The notes: a model not told the origin generated them from the letters alone. Positions 16,715 through 25,744 are shown, counted from the stretch's first letter. The stretch: 64,000 nucleotides of DNA from Kordiimonas pumila (GCF_015240255.1 NZ_CP061205.1:3706501-3770500), one strand, 5' to 3'. Numbers and translations: made by a program.

Positions 16715-17524
16715 ATGAGCAGCGACAAAATGGCAGATCTCAGCACAGCAGAGATTGAAACCCTTAAAGCTTTTGCCGGTACTCTTGCAGACAGCGCCGC
16801 CCAAGTGACACTAAAATATTTTCGCCACCCAATTGGTGTTGATGACAAAGACAAAGGCACGGGATTTGACCCTGTAACGGCCGCTGACCGGGGAGCAGAA
16901 GAAGCAATCCGTGCCCTTATTGAGGCTACATACCCCGACCATGCTATTCACGGCGAGGAATACGGCATCAAAGAAACCGGTAGCGATTTTGAATGGGTGC
17001 TTGACCCAGTAGACGGCACACGCGCCTTTATTTCCGGCCTGCCCACATGGGGCACGCTCATTGCGCTGAAATATAAAGGTGAGCCAATTATCGGCATCAT
17101 TGATCAGCCCTATATCAAGGAGCGTTATGTAGGCTGGCCGGGCGGCGCTAGCCTAAACGACAAGCCAATCAACACCCGTACCTGCAAAAGCCTGAACACA
17201 GCCACCGTTTCAACAACAGACCCGGCCCTATTCCCGGCAAGTGAACGCCCATCGTTTGATGCTTTACTGGCAGAGACACGCTTAGTGCGATACGGGCTGG
17301 ATTGTTACGCCTATGCGATCCTAGCCTCTGGTTTTATGGATATTGTTATAGAAACCCGCCTTCAGCCATACGACATGATGGCACTTATTCCTGTTATTCG
17401 CGGCGCAGGCGGCAGCGCCACAGACTGGAAAGGCGATGCCCCCGGCACATGCGGGCACCTGCTCGCGCTTGGTGACGCGGCCTTACTCGGCAATGTTCAA
17501 AAAATTCTTGAACCAGCGCTATAA
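16715..17524 (+). CDS. hisN: HisN-type histidinol-phosphatase (IMPase family)
   Basis: 269 residues with the inositol-monophosphatase fold. Metal motifs are GEEYG (residues near 88), WVLDPVDGTRAFISGLP near 100 (the DPxDGT motif), and a later D in RLQPYDMMALIPVIRGAGG. The form DGTRAFISGLPTWGTLI is characteristic of the HisN branch that hydrolyses L-histidinol phosphate in many alpha- and actinobacteria, rather than of true inositol phosphatases (which have DGTxNF). A role in the penultimate part of histidine synthesis is thus likely; a hisI gene lies at 57.1 kb but not in the same operon. The 3' end overlaps the convergent hydrolase gene by 6 bp. Confidence 0.85.
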   Translation: MSSDKMADLSTAEIETLKAFAGTLADSAAQVTLKYFRHPIGVDDKDKGTGFDPVTAADRGAEEAIRALIEATYPDHAIHGEEYGIKETGSDFEWVLDPVDGTRAFISGLPTWGTLIALKYKGEPIIGIIDQPYIKERYVGWPGGASLNDKPINTRTCKSLNTATVSTTDPALFPASERPSFDALLAETRLVRYGLDCYAYAILASGFMDIVIETRLQPYDMMALIPVIRGAGGSATDWKGDAPGTCGHLLALGDAALLGNVQKILEPAL

Positions 17525-18517
17525 CGCCTCTGTATCTGAGGCGTTATTCAGGACAATAAAATCAGCGATGGCGGCCCAAACGGCAGCACGGTATTCGTCT
17601 TTTTCTTTTAGAATTTCGTGCATGGCACCCTCTATCACCACCAGCTTACCGTGTGGCAAGCGCTTGGCAAACGCGGTTTGCGCCGTGTTATCTACAATCT
17701 TGTCTTCACTCGCCTGCAAGATCAGCACCGGGGTTTCAATTGCTTCCGCATAGCCTTTTGCATTCAGCTTATCCGTGGATTTCAAGGCCTCCCATAGCCA
17801 TTTATATGTGGCACCGCCCACCGCCAGCCGCATGTCCTTATTTTTTACAAAATAATCTTCATCGGCGAAGCGATCATCATCGTGCGTTAGCTTTTTGCGC
17901 CAACCCCAGCGGCCTTCCTTAAAGGATGTATGCCCGGCAATATAGCTGGCCCCTAGCCCCAAATGGCGCATACCCCATGAAAGTGCCTTCACTGTGAAAG
18001 CCGGTGTGCCTGCCAGATAAATACGCACCATAGGGGCAACTGTAATAGCTTTTTCCACATAGCCGGGGTGATCATGCAGAAACCGCAAGATCACATGGCT
18101 ACCGGCAGAATGCCCCATGAGAATAAACGGCTTTGGCATTTTACCTTCGAGAGCCTTATCAAACAGAGCTTTCACATCACTGATATGCGGGTCAAAAGAA
18201 CGCACAAAATGCTTGCCCCTGTCGCTGTGTGGCCGGTATGACATACCCTGACCGCGCAAATCCATCGCGGCACACGCATACCCTAATGCATTGAAAATAC
18301 GGATATCCTCAAAGAACTTTTCGATAAACTCTGTACGCCCAGGCAGAAAAATAATAGTGCCTTTAGGATTTATAACCGTGCTCGCCGGGAAGCGGGCAAA
18401 ACGGATCTGCTGACCGTCATAGGATTTGAAATATTCAAAAACCGCGTCCTCTGGCGGTTCACGGCGCTTCGCCTTTGCTTCAGCCACGATAGCGGCTGAT
18501 GGTTCCCTATTACTCAT
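17519..18517 (-). CDS. Alpha/beta hydrolase, lysophospholipase-like
   Basis: 332 residues from the ATG at 18517, which has GGAGG seven bases upstream; the longer frame to 18577 lacks this. The nucleophile elbow is GHSAG in FILMGHSAGSHVILRF (near residue 115). DLRGQGMS before it is typical of the PldB/monoglyceride-lipase group (serine aminopeptidase S33). The acid is probably the D in LQASEDKIVDN and the histidine the one in IEGAMHEILKEKDEYR. No signal peptide is visible, so it acts in the cytoplasm or at the inner membrane. The substrate is probably a lysophospholipid or monoacyl ester. Confidence 0.88.
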   Translation of the reverse strand: MSNREPSAAIVAEAKAKRREPPEDAVFEYFKSYDGQQIRFARFPASTVINPKGTIIFLPGRTEFIEKFFEDIRIFNALGYACAAMDLRGQGMSYRPHSDRGKHFVRSFDPHISDVKALFDKALEGKMPKPFILMGHSAGSHVILRFLHDHPGYVEKAITVAPMVRIYLAGTPAFTVKALSWGMRHLGLGASYIAGHTSFKEGRWGWRKKLTHDDDRFADEDYFVKNKDMRLAVGGATYKWLWEALKSTDKLNAKGYAEAIETPVLILQASEDKIVDNTAQTAFAKRLPHGKLVVIEGAMHEILKEKDEYRAAVWAAIADFIVLNNASDTEAL

Positions 18518-18857
18518 ACACGTGCCTCCGTATTGCCTGAGATACGGCCTTCCTCTGCCTGATACTAATGCAAGCATTATACAGATCTATCGAGCCACGA
18601 TTTCACAAAATATACAAGTGGATAACAAAATTATTTCTCCGCTTATGCACATGGTCGCCCCCCCAGAACCGAGCCGTTAGGTATGAAAAAACCTTTATGT
18701 CAAAGTCACATAAGCAATAACAGGTGAAATAAAGAGCTCCTAATAAAGCCTTTATTTATCATATGTTTATCTAAAATTTTCCGCATAAATTTACGTTATA
18801 TCCATTTTGCTGATGCACAGTCAGGCTTTCGTTATCAGGCAAAACGGCAATGAAATA
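18518..18857. other. Gene-free stretch before the tadG-like gene
   Basis: About 340 bp of AT-rich sequence between the divergent hydrolase and TadG-like genes. It must hold both promoters, but I recognise no strong operator, RNA or repeat. Two alternative starts for the TadG-like protein (18807 TTG, 18813 ATG) lie at its right end. Confidence 0.5.
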
Positions 18858-20312
18858 ATGGCAATATTTTCTCAAAAACAAGTGCAAAATCTGCTGCAAA
18901 AAGGCGTGACCCGGTTATGGCAAGACCAAACGGGCAGCCTTATGCCCATAGTTGCGGCAAGCATGCTAACACTAACTGGCGCGGCTGGCCTCGCTATTGA
19001 TGGCGGTCGCATGTTTCTGGTGAAAGATGTTCTTCAAAAATCGCTCGACAGCGCGGGGCTTGCAGCAGGCCACGCCATGGAAGTTGAAAATATGGAAAGT
19101 GATGCGCACCAGTTTTTCGACACCAACATTCGCGGCATTGAAAACATTGTTAATTCAAGCGAAATGCGCATTAGCTTCAGTAACAATAATAAGCTGATCA
19201 CCCTTTATGCCGAGGCAAAAGTCAGCGCCTCTTTTGTATCCCTGTTTGGATACGATGAAATTACCGTAACTGCCAGCACAGAGATTGCCCGTGAAACACG
19301 TGGTATGGAACTAGTGCTGGTGATGGATAACACAGGCTCTATGCGTGGCAGTAAAATAACTGCCATGAAAGACGCAGCAGAATCGCTCGTGGAATATGTA
19401 TACGGTGATAATGAAACATCGCCAAACCTGTGGGTAGGGCTTGTGCCCTATGTCGCTGTTGTCAATATTGGCACAGACCACGATAGCTGGCTCACCTCTG
19501 CCGACCAAGACAAGCTTGATACAGGCCATTATGCACCCACTGACTGGAAGGGCTGCGTTATGGCGCGCACTGACGGCGAGGATGAAACAGATACTGTGCC
19601 GTCAGACAAGCCTTTTAGCCTGTATTTTTGGCCTGACAGTGTAGACAACGATTGGATTGAGGACGACGGCGACTATGACCTTGATGAAACCAATAATGCA
19701 CAAAATAATGGCCGAGGCCCTAATCTTGGCTGTGGCCCGGCTATCACGTCCCTGGTTGCTGAAAAAAGCACTGTTATTGATGCCATAGATGAAATGCTAC
19801 CTTGGCACCGGGGCGGCACCACCAGCAACCTAGGGCTTGTTTGGGCATGGCGTGTACTATCGCCAGCATGGCAGGGCTTATGGGGCGGCGATACCCCCGC
19901 AACACTGCCACTGCCCTATGATGCCCCTTATATGGATAAGGTTGTTGTGGTTCTCACTGATGGCCAAAACCAGTTTTATGACTGGCCTGATCACGGCCCA
20001 ACAGGAACCGGCCCTTTTGGCTCTGATTTTACCGGATACGACAGATTAAATACCTTTGGCTACAGCACCTTGGGTGCAGCTCAAACAGAAATAGACAGCC
20101 GGTTTTCCAACGTCTGTACGTCGATGAAAACAGAAGGCATCATTATTTATTCCATCACTTTTGGATCAACGCCAAACTCCACAACGCAGGCGCTCTACCG
20201 TGGTTGCGCCTCTAACCCAGCCTATTATTTTCATGCGCCGTCCAACGCTGAATTGGAAACAGCCTTTGAAGAAATTGGCCGTCAGCTTTCCAACCTCAGA
20301 CTGTCGAAATAG
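18858..20312 (+). CDS. TadG-like pilus protein with vWA domain
   Basis: 484 residues from the ATG at 18858. A TadE/TadG-type N-terminal helix (QTGSLMPIVAASMLTLTGAA near 30-50) anchors it in the inner membrane. A von Willebrand A domain follows from about residue 150: LVLVMDNTGSMRGSKITAM is the metal-ion-dependent adhesion site in DxTxS form, and VVVLTDGQNQF its later part. Between them is an insertion of about 150 residues rich in D, N and W. TadG-like vWA proteins sit in the periplasm and help Tad pilus assembly or anchoring. It starts a three-gene operon with two TadE-like genes; the main flp-cpa-tad operon follows 2.5 kb on. Confidence 0.85.
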   Translation: MAIFSQKQVQNLLQKGVTRLWQDQTGSLMPIVAASMLTLTGAAGLAIDGGRMFLVKDVLQKSLDSAGLAAGHAMEVENMESDAHQFFDTNIRGIENIVNSSEMRISFSNNNKLITLYAEAKVSASFVSLFGYDEITVTASTEIARETRGMELVLVMDNTGSMRGSKITAMKDAAESLVEYVYGDNETSPNLWVGLVPYVAVVNIGTDHDSWLTSADQDKLDTGHYAPTDWKGCVMARTDGEDETDTVPSDKPFSLYFWPDSVDNDWIEDDGDYDLDETNNAQNNGRGPNLGCGPAITSLVAEKSTVIDAIDEMLPWHRGGTTSNLGLVWAWRVLSPAWQGLWGGDTPATLPLPYDAPYMDKVVVVLTDGQNQFYDWPDHGPTGTGPFGSDFTGYDRLNTFGYSTLGAAQTEIDSRFSNVCTSMKTEGIIIYSITFGSTPNSTTQALYRGCASNPAYYFHAPSNAELETAFEEIGRQLSNLRLSK

Positions 20313-20326
20313 CGGAAGGAAAGTGT

Positions 20327-20890
20327 ATGGGTTGGTTCAATAGAAAACTGCACCGCATAAAACGGAATGAGCAAGGTAGTGTGCTTATTGAAACTGCCTT
20401 AGGTCTTCCCATTTTGCTCATCACCATTATCGGCGTACTGGAAGTTGCCAACATGCTGTTTGTTTCTATTGCTGTTGAAAATGCAGTTTTAAGGGCATCG
20501 CGTTTTGGCATCACCGGCAGTAACGGCGAAGCCGTAAGCAGGATTGATCAGGTGCGAACTATCATTGAAGAAAACACTTTTGGCCGAGTAAATATGGATA
20601 CGGTCGATATTCAAACCCTTGTATATGACCAATTCTCGGATATCGGCGAGCCTGAGCCTTATGAGGACGACAATGACAGCGGCACGTGGGATGAAGGCGA
20701 AGCTTATACCGATGTAAACGGTAACGGCGCGTGGGATGCTGATATGGGTACCGAGGGCCTTGGCGGCGCTGGCGATATTGTCTTATACCGGATCAACTAT
20801 GCAGCAAACAGCTTATCTGGCCTTACTGACTGGGCTGGTAAGTCTGTCAATGTTTCCTCAACTGTGGCAGTGCGCAATGAACCCTATTAA
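20327..20890 (+). CDS. TadE-like pseudopilin with Asp-rich loops
   Basis: 187 residues. After a basic N-terminus comes EQGSVLIETALGLPILLITI, the TadE prepilin-like signal: glycine, then E at +5, then a hydrophobic helix. After cleavage at the G this would act as a minor pseudopilin of the Tad system. Residues about 105-145 hold two acidic loops, DDNDSGTWDEGE and DVNGNGAWDADMG, which look like EF-hand/dockerin calcium loops (D-x-[DN]-x-[DN]-G-x-x-D). It begins 14 bp after the TadG-like gene and its end overlaps the next gene by 14 bp. Confidence 0.85.
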   Translation: MGWFNRKLHRIKRNEQGSVLIETALGLPILLITIIGVLEVANMLFVSIAVENAVLRASRFGITGSNGEAVSRIDQVRTIIEENTFGRVNMDTVDIQTLVYDQFSDIGEPEPYEDDNDSGTWDEGEAYTDVNGNGAWDADMGTEGLGGAGDIVLYRINYAANSLSGLTDWAGKSVNVSSTVAVRNEPY

Positions 20891-21440
20891 AAAAATCATG
20901 CCGCGCCTAAGGCATAATAAAGAAGGCTCTGTTCTGGTTGAAATTGCCCTATCAATTCCAATTTTTCTGGGGCTACTTACAGGCATGGTTGAAGTGGGTA
21001 GTTACCTGTTGCTGCACATGAAAATGCAGCATACCGTTGTGGCAATAGCAGACCTTGTTACCCGCGATGAAACCATCAACGAAGCCACCATGACTGATAT
21101 TTTTCAGGCGGTCCCACAAGTGATGGCGCCCTATAATAAAAGCGCAGATACGCTGATGATGGTATCGTCCATTAGTCAGCTTGAAGATGAACAACCAACC
21201 ATTTTCTGGCAGCGCAGCGGCGGCGGCACCCTAAGTGCCGCAAGCGGATACGGCGAAGAAGGCGATACCGCCACCCTGCCCGCAGACATAACCATGAGGG
21301 ATGATGAAACCGTGCTGGTGACTGAAATATTCTACCGGTACGAACCGCTGGTTTTTAGGTTTTTACCAAACCAAACCCTAAAGCGTACAGCCTTTTTCAG
21401 GCCGCGCATTGGCGCACTTCAACAAATTGATGAAGATTAA
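20877..21440 (+). CDS. TadE-like pseudopilin
   Basis: 187 residues from the ATG at 20877; a longer frame starts inside the previous gene and is not credible. The N-terminus has KEGSVLVEIALSIPIFLGLL, the TadE-type prepilin signal with E at +5 after the glycine. The rest is a periplasmic domain without further recognisable motifs. It overlaps the previous TadE-like gene by 14 bp in another frame, so translation is probably coupled. Its stop overlaps the end of the convergent ZntB-like gene by 4 bp. Confidence 0.87.
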   Translation: MNPIKKIMPRLRHNKEGSVLVEIALSIPIFLGLLTGMVEVGSYLLLHMKMQHTVVAIADLVTRDETINEATMTDIFQAVPQVMAPYNKSADTLMMVSSISQLEDEQPTIFWQRSGGGTLSAASGYGEEGDTATLPADITMRDDETVLVTEIFYRYEPLVFRFLPNQTLKRTAFFRPRIGALQQIDED

Positions 21441-22411
21441 AACCAGCGTTTAACCCTAAGAAAGACAACACTTCCCACAATAAGAACTATCAAAACACCA
21501 AGAAATATATCAAAAGCAAGGGGGTCTTCGGACCCCGGTATACCAGCAAGATTCACACCGAGAAGCCCGGTTAAAAAACCAAGTGGCAAGAAGATAATTG
21601 ATACAATAGACAGAATATACATGCGCTGATTAAGCTGGTCTGCCAGCATGGTTGTTAGTTCCTCGTGCAATATCTGGCAGCGCTCGCGGATTGCATCCAG
21701 ATTTTCCACAAATCGGGTTAAATGGTCAAACGCATCGAGGAACAAAAACTGATCGCGGCTTTCAAGCCAGCCAAGCGTAATACCCTTGAGACGCAGTAAC
21801 ACCTCGCGCTGCGGCGCAATATAACGCCGGAACATTGTGGCTTCTTTTCTGCTTGCCGTTATATCGTGCCGTAAGGCGCTTTCTGGGTTATCCAGTGTTT
21901 TTTCTTCCAATGAAAAAACCGTGTCTTCAAGCTCCATCAAAACCGGATCAAGACGTTCAATGATACGCAGATTAATAGCCGCCACAACAGCACCTGAACC
22001 AACCAAGCCGTTATCCGCTGTACCAAGCTGTTTTTGAACATCTTCAAGAGCGCGAATACGCTGACGCTGTACTGTAATAACCCGCTTTTCATCTGCCCAT
22101 ATGCGCACAGACGCCATATCGTAAGCCTCTTTACCGGCATTCAGGTTTGCAGCCCTCAAGATCAGCAAAAGCCCAGCGCCGTAATTTTCAAGGCGCGGGC
22201 GGGTTTCCTCTGCTGTCATCGCGCGGATTGCAGCCTTTGGCACATCAGGCAGCAATTTCGAAAGCCACTGCTTGCAATCAGCATGGGTTACATCAAGCCT
22301 AACCCAGCCAGACCAATCTGCCTGCGCTTGCAAGCCTGCAGCATCTACCCCGTCAAAAGATAGCTTGGCTCCATCAAAAGATAGCGCAGAAAAAACACCA
22401 TTCGCTGTCAT
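21437..22411 (-). CDS. ZntB/CorA-family cation transporter
   Basis: 324 residues. A large cytoplasmic N-terminal part ends in two C-terminal membrane helices: IIFLPLGFLTGLLGVNLAGIPG (about 275-296) and FLGVLIVLIVGSVVFL. The selectivity motif reads GVN with AGIPG, as in ZntB, rather than the GMN of CorA. ZntB moves zinc with protons; CorA relatives move magnesium. The ion therefore is probably Zn2+ but not certain. The gene overlaps the end of the MscS gene upstream by 4 bp (ATGA), so the two share an operon. The start at 22411 gives the normal family length. Confidence 0.88.
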   Translation of the reverse strand: MTANGVFSALSFDGAKLSFDGVDAAGLQAQADWSGWVRLDVTHADCKQWLSKLLPDVPKAAIRAMTAEETRPRLENYGAGLLLILRAANLNAGKEAYDMASVRIWADEKRVITVQRQRIRALEDVQKQLGTADNGLVGSGAVVAAINLRIIERLDPVLMELEDTVFSLEEKTLDNPESALRHDITASRKEATMFRRYIAPQREVLLRLKGITLGWLESRDQFLFLDAFDHLTRFVENLDAIRERCQILHEELTTMLADQLNQRMYILSIVSIIFLPLGFLTGLLGVNLAGIPGSEDPLAFDIFLGVLIVLIVGSVVFLRVKRWF

Positions 22412-23436
22412 GATTTTGGCTCCTTCCCTTTTTGTGTCTTAGTTGCAGAAGGTAATGACACGTCATATTCTTGTGGCAAAGACTTCACATAAACATCCTG
22501 CTGCGGAAAGGGAATAACAATACCGTGCTCGTCAAACTTGCGCGCAATGGTAAAAAGCACATCGCTGCGCACCTGCTTACGGCCTTGTGTCACGTCGTCC
22601 ACCCAGAAGTATAGGGTGAAATTTACTGAGCTTGCCGCAAAGTCTTCCAGAAAGCATAAAGGCTCATGCGCCTTGCTACACAGCGAATGTTCTATCGCAG
22701 AAGCGAGAATAAGATCGCGTGCCAGCTCGTAATTGCTGCCATACGCGACGCCTATTGCAATATCTACCCGGCCAGAAGGGTTAGAAAATGTCCAGTTCAC
22801 CACCCGGCTCGTGATAAAATCTTCGTTCGGGATCATGATTTCACGGCTATCGAATGTTTCCAACAATGTATAACGGCCACCGGTGCGCCTTATAAAGCCT
22901 GCAGTGTTATCATCCAGTTCAATAAGGTCACCGACTTCAACCGATTTTTCAAACAGCAAAATAAGCCCGCTGATAAAATTAGAGGCAATTTTCTGCAAAC
23001 CAAAACCAAGACCAATGCCTATAGCACCACTTAAAAAAGCAAAGGCTGTCAGGTTTACCCCGAGTGTATTCAGCGCCGTTAAGGTCAGCAGACTATAAAT
23101 AACAATCTGAAAAATCTTGGTCGCCAGCATCCGGTTACTGATTTTTAAACTGGTTATACGCGCAAGGTAAGCGTCAAAACTGCTGGTAATGAAAGCTGAA
23201 AGCCAAAAAAACATCAGGATCACAAAAAGCGATCGCAGTACAACGTAAGGCGAAATCGTAAAGCCTTCCATTTTCACTGTTAGTTTTGGTGATTCCAGCA
23301 CTTCTCTGGCTGGGTCCAAATACCCTGCTTCTGCAATCCAGAACAAAGCTGCCAATAATAGAAAAAGTACAAGATGAGAAACAAGGCCCTTTGGGCTAAT
23401 CAGTCTTAGCATAAAGTGGTTAAAGCCACGTGCCAT
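22408..23436 (-). CDS. MscS-family mechanosensitive channel
   Basis: 342 residues. Four hydrophobic segments precede the MscS pore helix: LTAFAFLSGAIGIGLGFGLQKIASNFISG (about 130-160) has the alternating glycine/alanine pattern. The beta domain then shows VEVGDLIELDDNTAGFIRRTGGRYTLLE and IMIPNEDFITSRVVNWTF, a clear MscS hallmark. It opens under membrane tension to release solutes in hypo-osmotic shock. It lies upstream of, and overlaps, the ZntB-like gene. This pair breaks the Tad region in two. Confidence 0.93.
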   Translation of the reverse strand: MARGFNHFMLRLISPKGLVSHLVLFLLLAALFWIAEAGYLDPAREVLESPKLTVKMEGFTISPYVVLRSLFVILMFFWLSAFITSSFDAYLARITSLKISNRMLATKIFQIVIYSLLTLTALNTLGVNLTAFAFLSGAIGIGLGFGLQKIASNFISGLILLFEKSVEVGDLIELDDNTAGFIRRTGGRYTLLETFDSREIMIPNEDFITSRVVNWTFSNPSGRVDIAIGVAYGSNYELARDLILASAIEHSLCSKAHEPLCFLEDFAASSVNFTLYFWVDDVTQGRKQVRSDVLFTIARKFDEHGIVIPFPQQDVYVKSLPQEYDVSLPSATKTQKGKEPKS

Positions 23437-23878
23437 ATGGTGTCTGCCTCACTAGTATATGTGTAACCCTGACCTTATCGTTATCGGCGCGGGCAGGCAA
23501 TACAGAATGCCAGCAACTCCCTGTTACATACGGCACGATAGGATATTAAAGCACTTGAATAGACTATCTCGCCAAGAATCAGCTCTTAGCTACCTTAAAC
23601 GATTCGTAGTTTTCACAGGTTTTAAGGGTCACATTTCTTAATATTTATGTTCATTCCACGGTCATCTTTTGCTTTCAGAACCACTCACCGAAAATAAATT
23701 ATGTTTTTTTTGGCTCTACTCTTGCGCCAATAGCAACTAAAACGATTATACGCCACAACCAACTGAAAATTTAAATCCTGCATTTTCAATAGCTTTCAAA
23801 TTTAATTAAAAACCAATATAAATTATACCAAATTTTTATTATAAGTAACTGATTTAAAAAGGTTTTTTTAGTTTCTCG
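23437..23878. other. AT-rich gene-free stretch before flp
   Basis: About 440 bp with no convincing gene. It becomes very AT-rich from 23640, with long A and T runs from about 23810. A 60-codon frame at 23459-23641 starts with PDLIVIGAG, like a dinucleotide-binding motif, but has no ribosome site and no further homology I can see. The stretch probably serves as promoter and upstream region for flp. Confidence 0.5.
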
Positions 23879-23911
23879 TTAACTTTTTATTTAGGGATAA
23901 AAGACTATAAA
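23879..23911 (+). promoter_or_regulatory. Candidate CtrA box and -10 element of flp
   Basis: TTAA-N7-TTTA at 23879-23893 matches the CtrA consensus TTAA-N7-TTAA with one mismatch. A -10-like TATAAA lies at 23906-23911, so the box would overlap the -35 position, as in CtrA-activated promoters. The pilin gene pilA is CtrA-controlled in Caulobacter. That it holds here is inferred. Confidence 0.4.
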
Positions 23912-23946
23912 TGGTCTATCGGAACTTGGCAGCTGGAGAAAACATT

Positions 23947-24141
23947 ATGTTTAAGATGCTATCTAAACTACGTCGCAGTGAAGAAGGCGCTACAGCCATT
24001 GAATATGGTTTAATCGCCGCGCTCGTTGCTATCGCCCTCATCACGGCACTTGGTGCACTGGGCGATTCACTTGGAACAATATTTGGTGATGTTTCTGACA
24101 CACTAGATACCAATGTGGATGGAACTGATATCGGTTCTTAG
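23947..24141 (+). CDS. flp: Flp-type type IVb pilin
   Basis: 64 residues from the ATG at 23947, with GGAG at 23935-23938; an upstream in-frame ATG adds 12 codons without a ribosome site. The short basic leader ends at the prepilin peptidase site: EEG followed by ATAIEYGLIAALVAIALI. The mature protein carries E at +5 and Y at +6, the Flp hallmark. The rest is one hydrophobic helix and a small acidic tail (TNVDGTDIGS). It is the main subunit of the Tad pilus and is followed by a terminator before cpaA, which should make its transcript more abundant than the rest of the operon. Confidence 0.95.
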   Translation: MFKMLSKLRRSEEGATAIEYGLIAALVAIALITALGALGDSLGTIFGDVSDTLDTNVDGTDIGS

Positions 24142-24180
24142 TAGAGCTAGACTTACTTAATTTCGCGTAAGTGAAAAACA

Positions 24181-24222
24181 AAAGGTTGCCGGGGGGGCTA
24201 ACTGTCCGGCGACCTTTTTTTT
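24181..24222 (+). terminator. Terminator between flp and cpaA
   Basis: AAAGGTTGCCGG pairs with CCGGCGACCTTT (one G-T pair), followed by a run of eight T. It should release most flp transcripts while some read through into the cpa genes. Confidence 0.9.
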
Positions 24223-24275
24223 ACGGCCAAACACAATTCGGAAAATCAGGTAAAGTAGAATACGGCGGGACGAAA

Positions 24276-24761
24276 ATGCTTACCCTTGATGTTATAAAAA
24301 CAGGCACTTTTCTGTTAATCGCAAGCCTTTTGGTGATTGCGGCTTATACAGATATCAAAGAACGGCGGATTTCAAACCGCCTCTCTATTGGTATTTGCCT
24401 GGCATTTGGTATGCTTTCCTCCCTGCAGATACAGGCAGGAATATCTCTTATGGAAGCCTTCATCTATCCTGTGGCAGCAGGATTTGTAGTTTCCCTTGTT
24501 TGTACAGGGCTTTTTGCCCTTGGCTTAATGGGCGGCGGCGACGTGAAGCTACTAGCTTCTATGGCCCTTGTCGCGGGTCCCTTTATGAGCCTGTCCTTTA
24601 TTCTCTATACTGCCCTGTTTGGCGGCGTTGTTGCACTCGTAACACTTGTGCACGCCAGAATTTCAGGCAGCCCTGACACAGCTAAGGTACCCTACGGTGT
24701 TGCAATCTCTGCGGCGGGCCTGTGGGTATGCCTTGAGCGCTTTTCCGACATAACTGTGTAG
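24276..24761 (+). CDS. cpaA: Prepilin peptidase CpaA/TadV
   Basis: 161 residues from the ATG at 24276, which has GGGA just upstream; the longer frame from 24171 runs through the flp terminator and is rejected. A polytopic membrane aspartic peptidase (family A24): first catalytic D in AAYTDIKERRISN, second D in LMGGGDVKLLASMAL (GGGDVKL). It cleaves the leaders of Flp and TadE-like proteins. It is the first gene of the cpa operon. Confidence 0.93.
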   Translation: MLTLDVIKTGTFLLIASLLVIAAYTDIKERRISNRLSIGICLAFGMLSSLQIQAGISLMEAFIYPVAAGFVVSLVCTGLFALGLMGGGDVKLLASMALVAGPFMSLSFILYTALFGGVVALVTLVHARISGSPDTAKVPYGVAISAAGLWVCLERFSDITV

Positions 24762-24838
24762 GCAGCTAAACACATCGCATCGTTTATGAAGCAAACGGCG
24801 GGATGTGAGACATATCAGGTTGCGAACAGGAGGGGCAC

Positions 24839-25744
24839 ATGAACCCCAGAAATTTGATCTTTATTGTACTTGCTGTAGCGGGCGCTGCACTTGTTGTGCT
24901 GCTGACACGGTCGTTTTTGTCTAGCGCACAGCAAGAAGCTCTGACAGCGCAAAGCCAGACACCCCGAACCCATGCTATAAAGATACTGGTAGCCAAGCGC
25001 GATCTTAGTGCTGGAACGATCGTAACGCAGGAAGATTTTATCTGGCAGCCATGGCCTGAAAACGGCCTGAGTGATGCCTACTACCGCGCGGGTACAGACA
25101 AACAGGAAATCCTCACCAACAAGGTTGTACGCACACCTCTTACCAAAGGCCAGCCTTTCACCCGCAGCTCAGTAGTAGCGCAAGGTGAGCGCGGCTTTCT
25201 CGCCGCCATTTTAACAGAAGGCATGCGCGCCGTGACAGTAAAGCTTTCCCCCACAAGCGGGATTGGCGGGTTTATATTTCCCGGTGACAGGGTCGATGTG
25301 ATTTTAACCCATGAAATGGATATATCACGCACTGAAAAATACCAGATCGCAGAAACTGTATTCCAGAACGTGCGAGTACTCGCCGTTGACCAGAAAAGCA
25401 CATCAGATGATCAGGCAAAAATCGCAAAAACAGCCACCCTCGAAGTCACCCCAAAAATGGCAGAAAAAATGGCCATGATGGACAAAATAGGCGAATTGTC
25501 GCTTAGTCTCAGATCACTTGCGAACTCAGGTGACGGCCTGACTTCAGACCCCCTAAGTCCACCTGTCAGTGTTACAACAACACATACGATGGGCAGTGAT
25601 ATCAGCCGCTTTGTACCCTCAATGGACATGGACACGAGCAAAACCTCCATTCGGGTAGCCCGCGGTAGTGAAGCAAGCATTGTCGATATTGGCGGCAATA
25701 AAATCTCTGCAAATGCTTATGTGCAGCAAGGAGACAATCCATGA
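24839..25744 (+). CDS. cpaB: Tad pilus assembly protein CpaB/RcpC
   Basis: 301 residues. One N-terminal membrane helix (LIFIVLAVAGAALVVLLT) leads into the periplasm. The SAF domain is seen at about 40-110: VAKRDLSAGTIVTQEDFIW then VRTPLTKGQPFTRS. RcpC/CpaB proteins link the secretin to the pilus base and may bind peptidoglycan. The stop overlaps cpaC by 4 bp, so the two are coupled. The 77 bp gap after cpaA holds only a possible ribosome site, GGAGGGG. Confidence 0.92.
   Translation: MNPRNLIFIVLAVAGAALVVLLTRSFLSSAQQEALTAQSQTPRTHAIKILVAKRDLSAGTIVTQEDFIWQPWPENGLSDAYYRAGTDKQEILTNKVVRTPLTKGQPFTRSSVVAQGERGFLAAILTEGMRAVTVKLSPTSGIGGFIFPGDRVDVILTHEMDISRTEKYQIAETVFQNVRVLAVDQKSTSDDQAKIAKTATLEVTPKMAEKMAMMDKIGELSLSLRSLANSGDGLTSDPLSPPVSVTTTHTMGSDISRFVPSMDMDTSKTSIRVARGSEASIVDIGGNKISANAYVQQGDNP

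Noticed and set aside
23459-23641. 60-codon frame starting PDLIVIGAG, a possible remnant of a flavoprotein gene
   Set aside because: Only the first nine residues look like a dinucleotide fold; the rest matches nothing and there is no ribosome site.
24171-24275. Longer N-terminus for CpaA
   Set aside because: It would translate the flp terminator; the ATG at 24276 has a ribosome site and the usual N-terminus.
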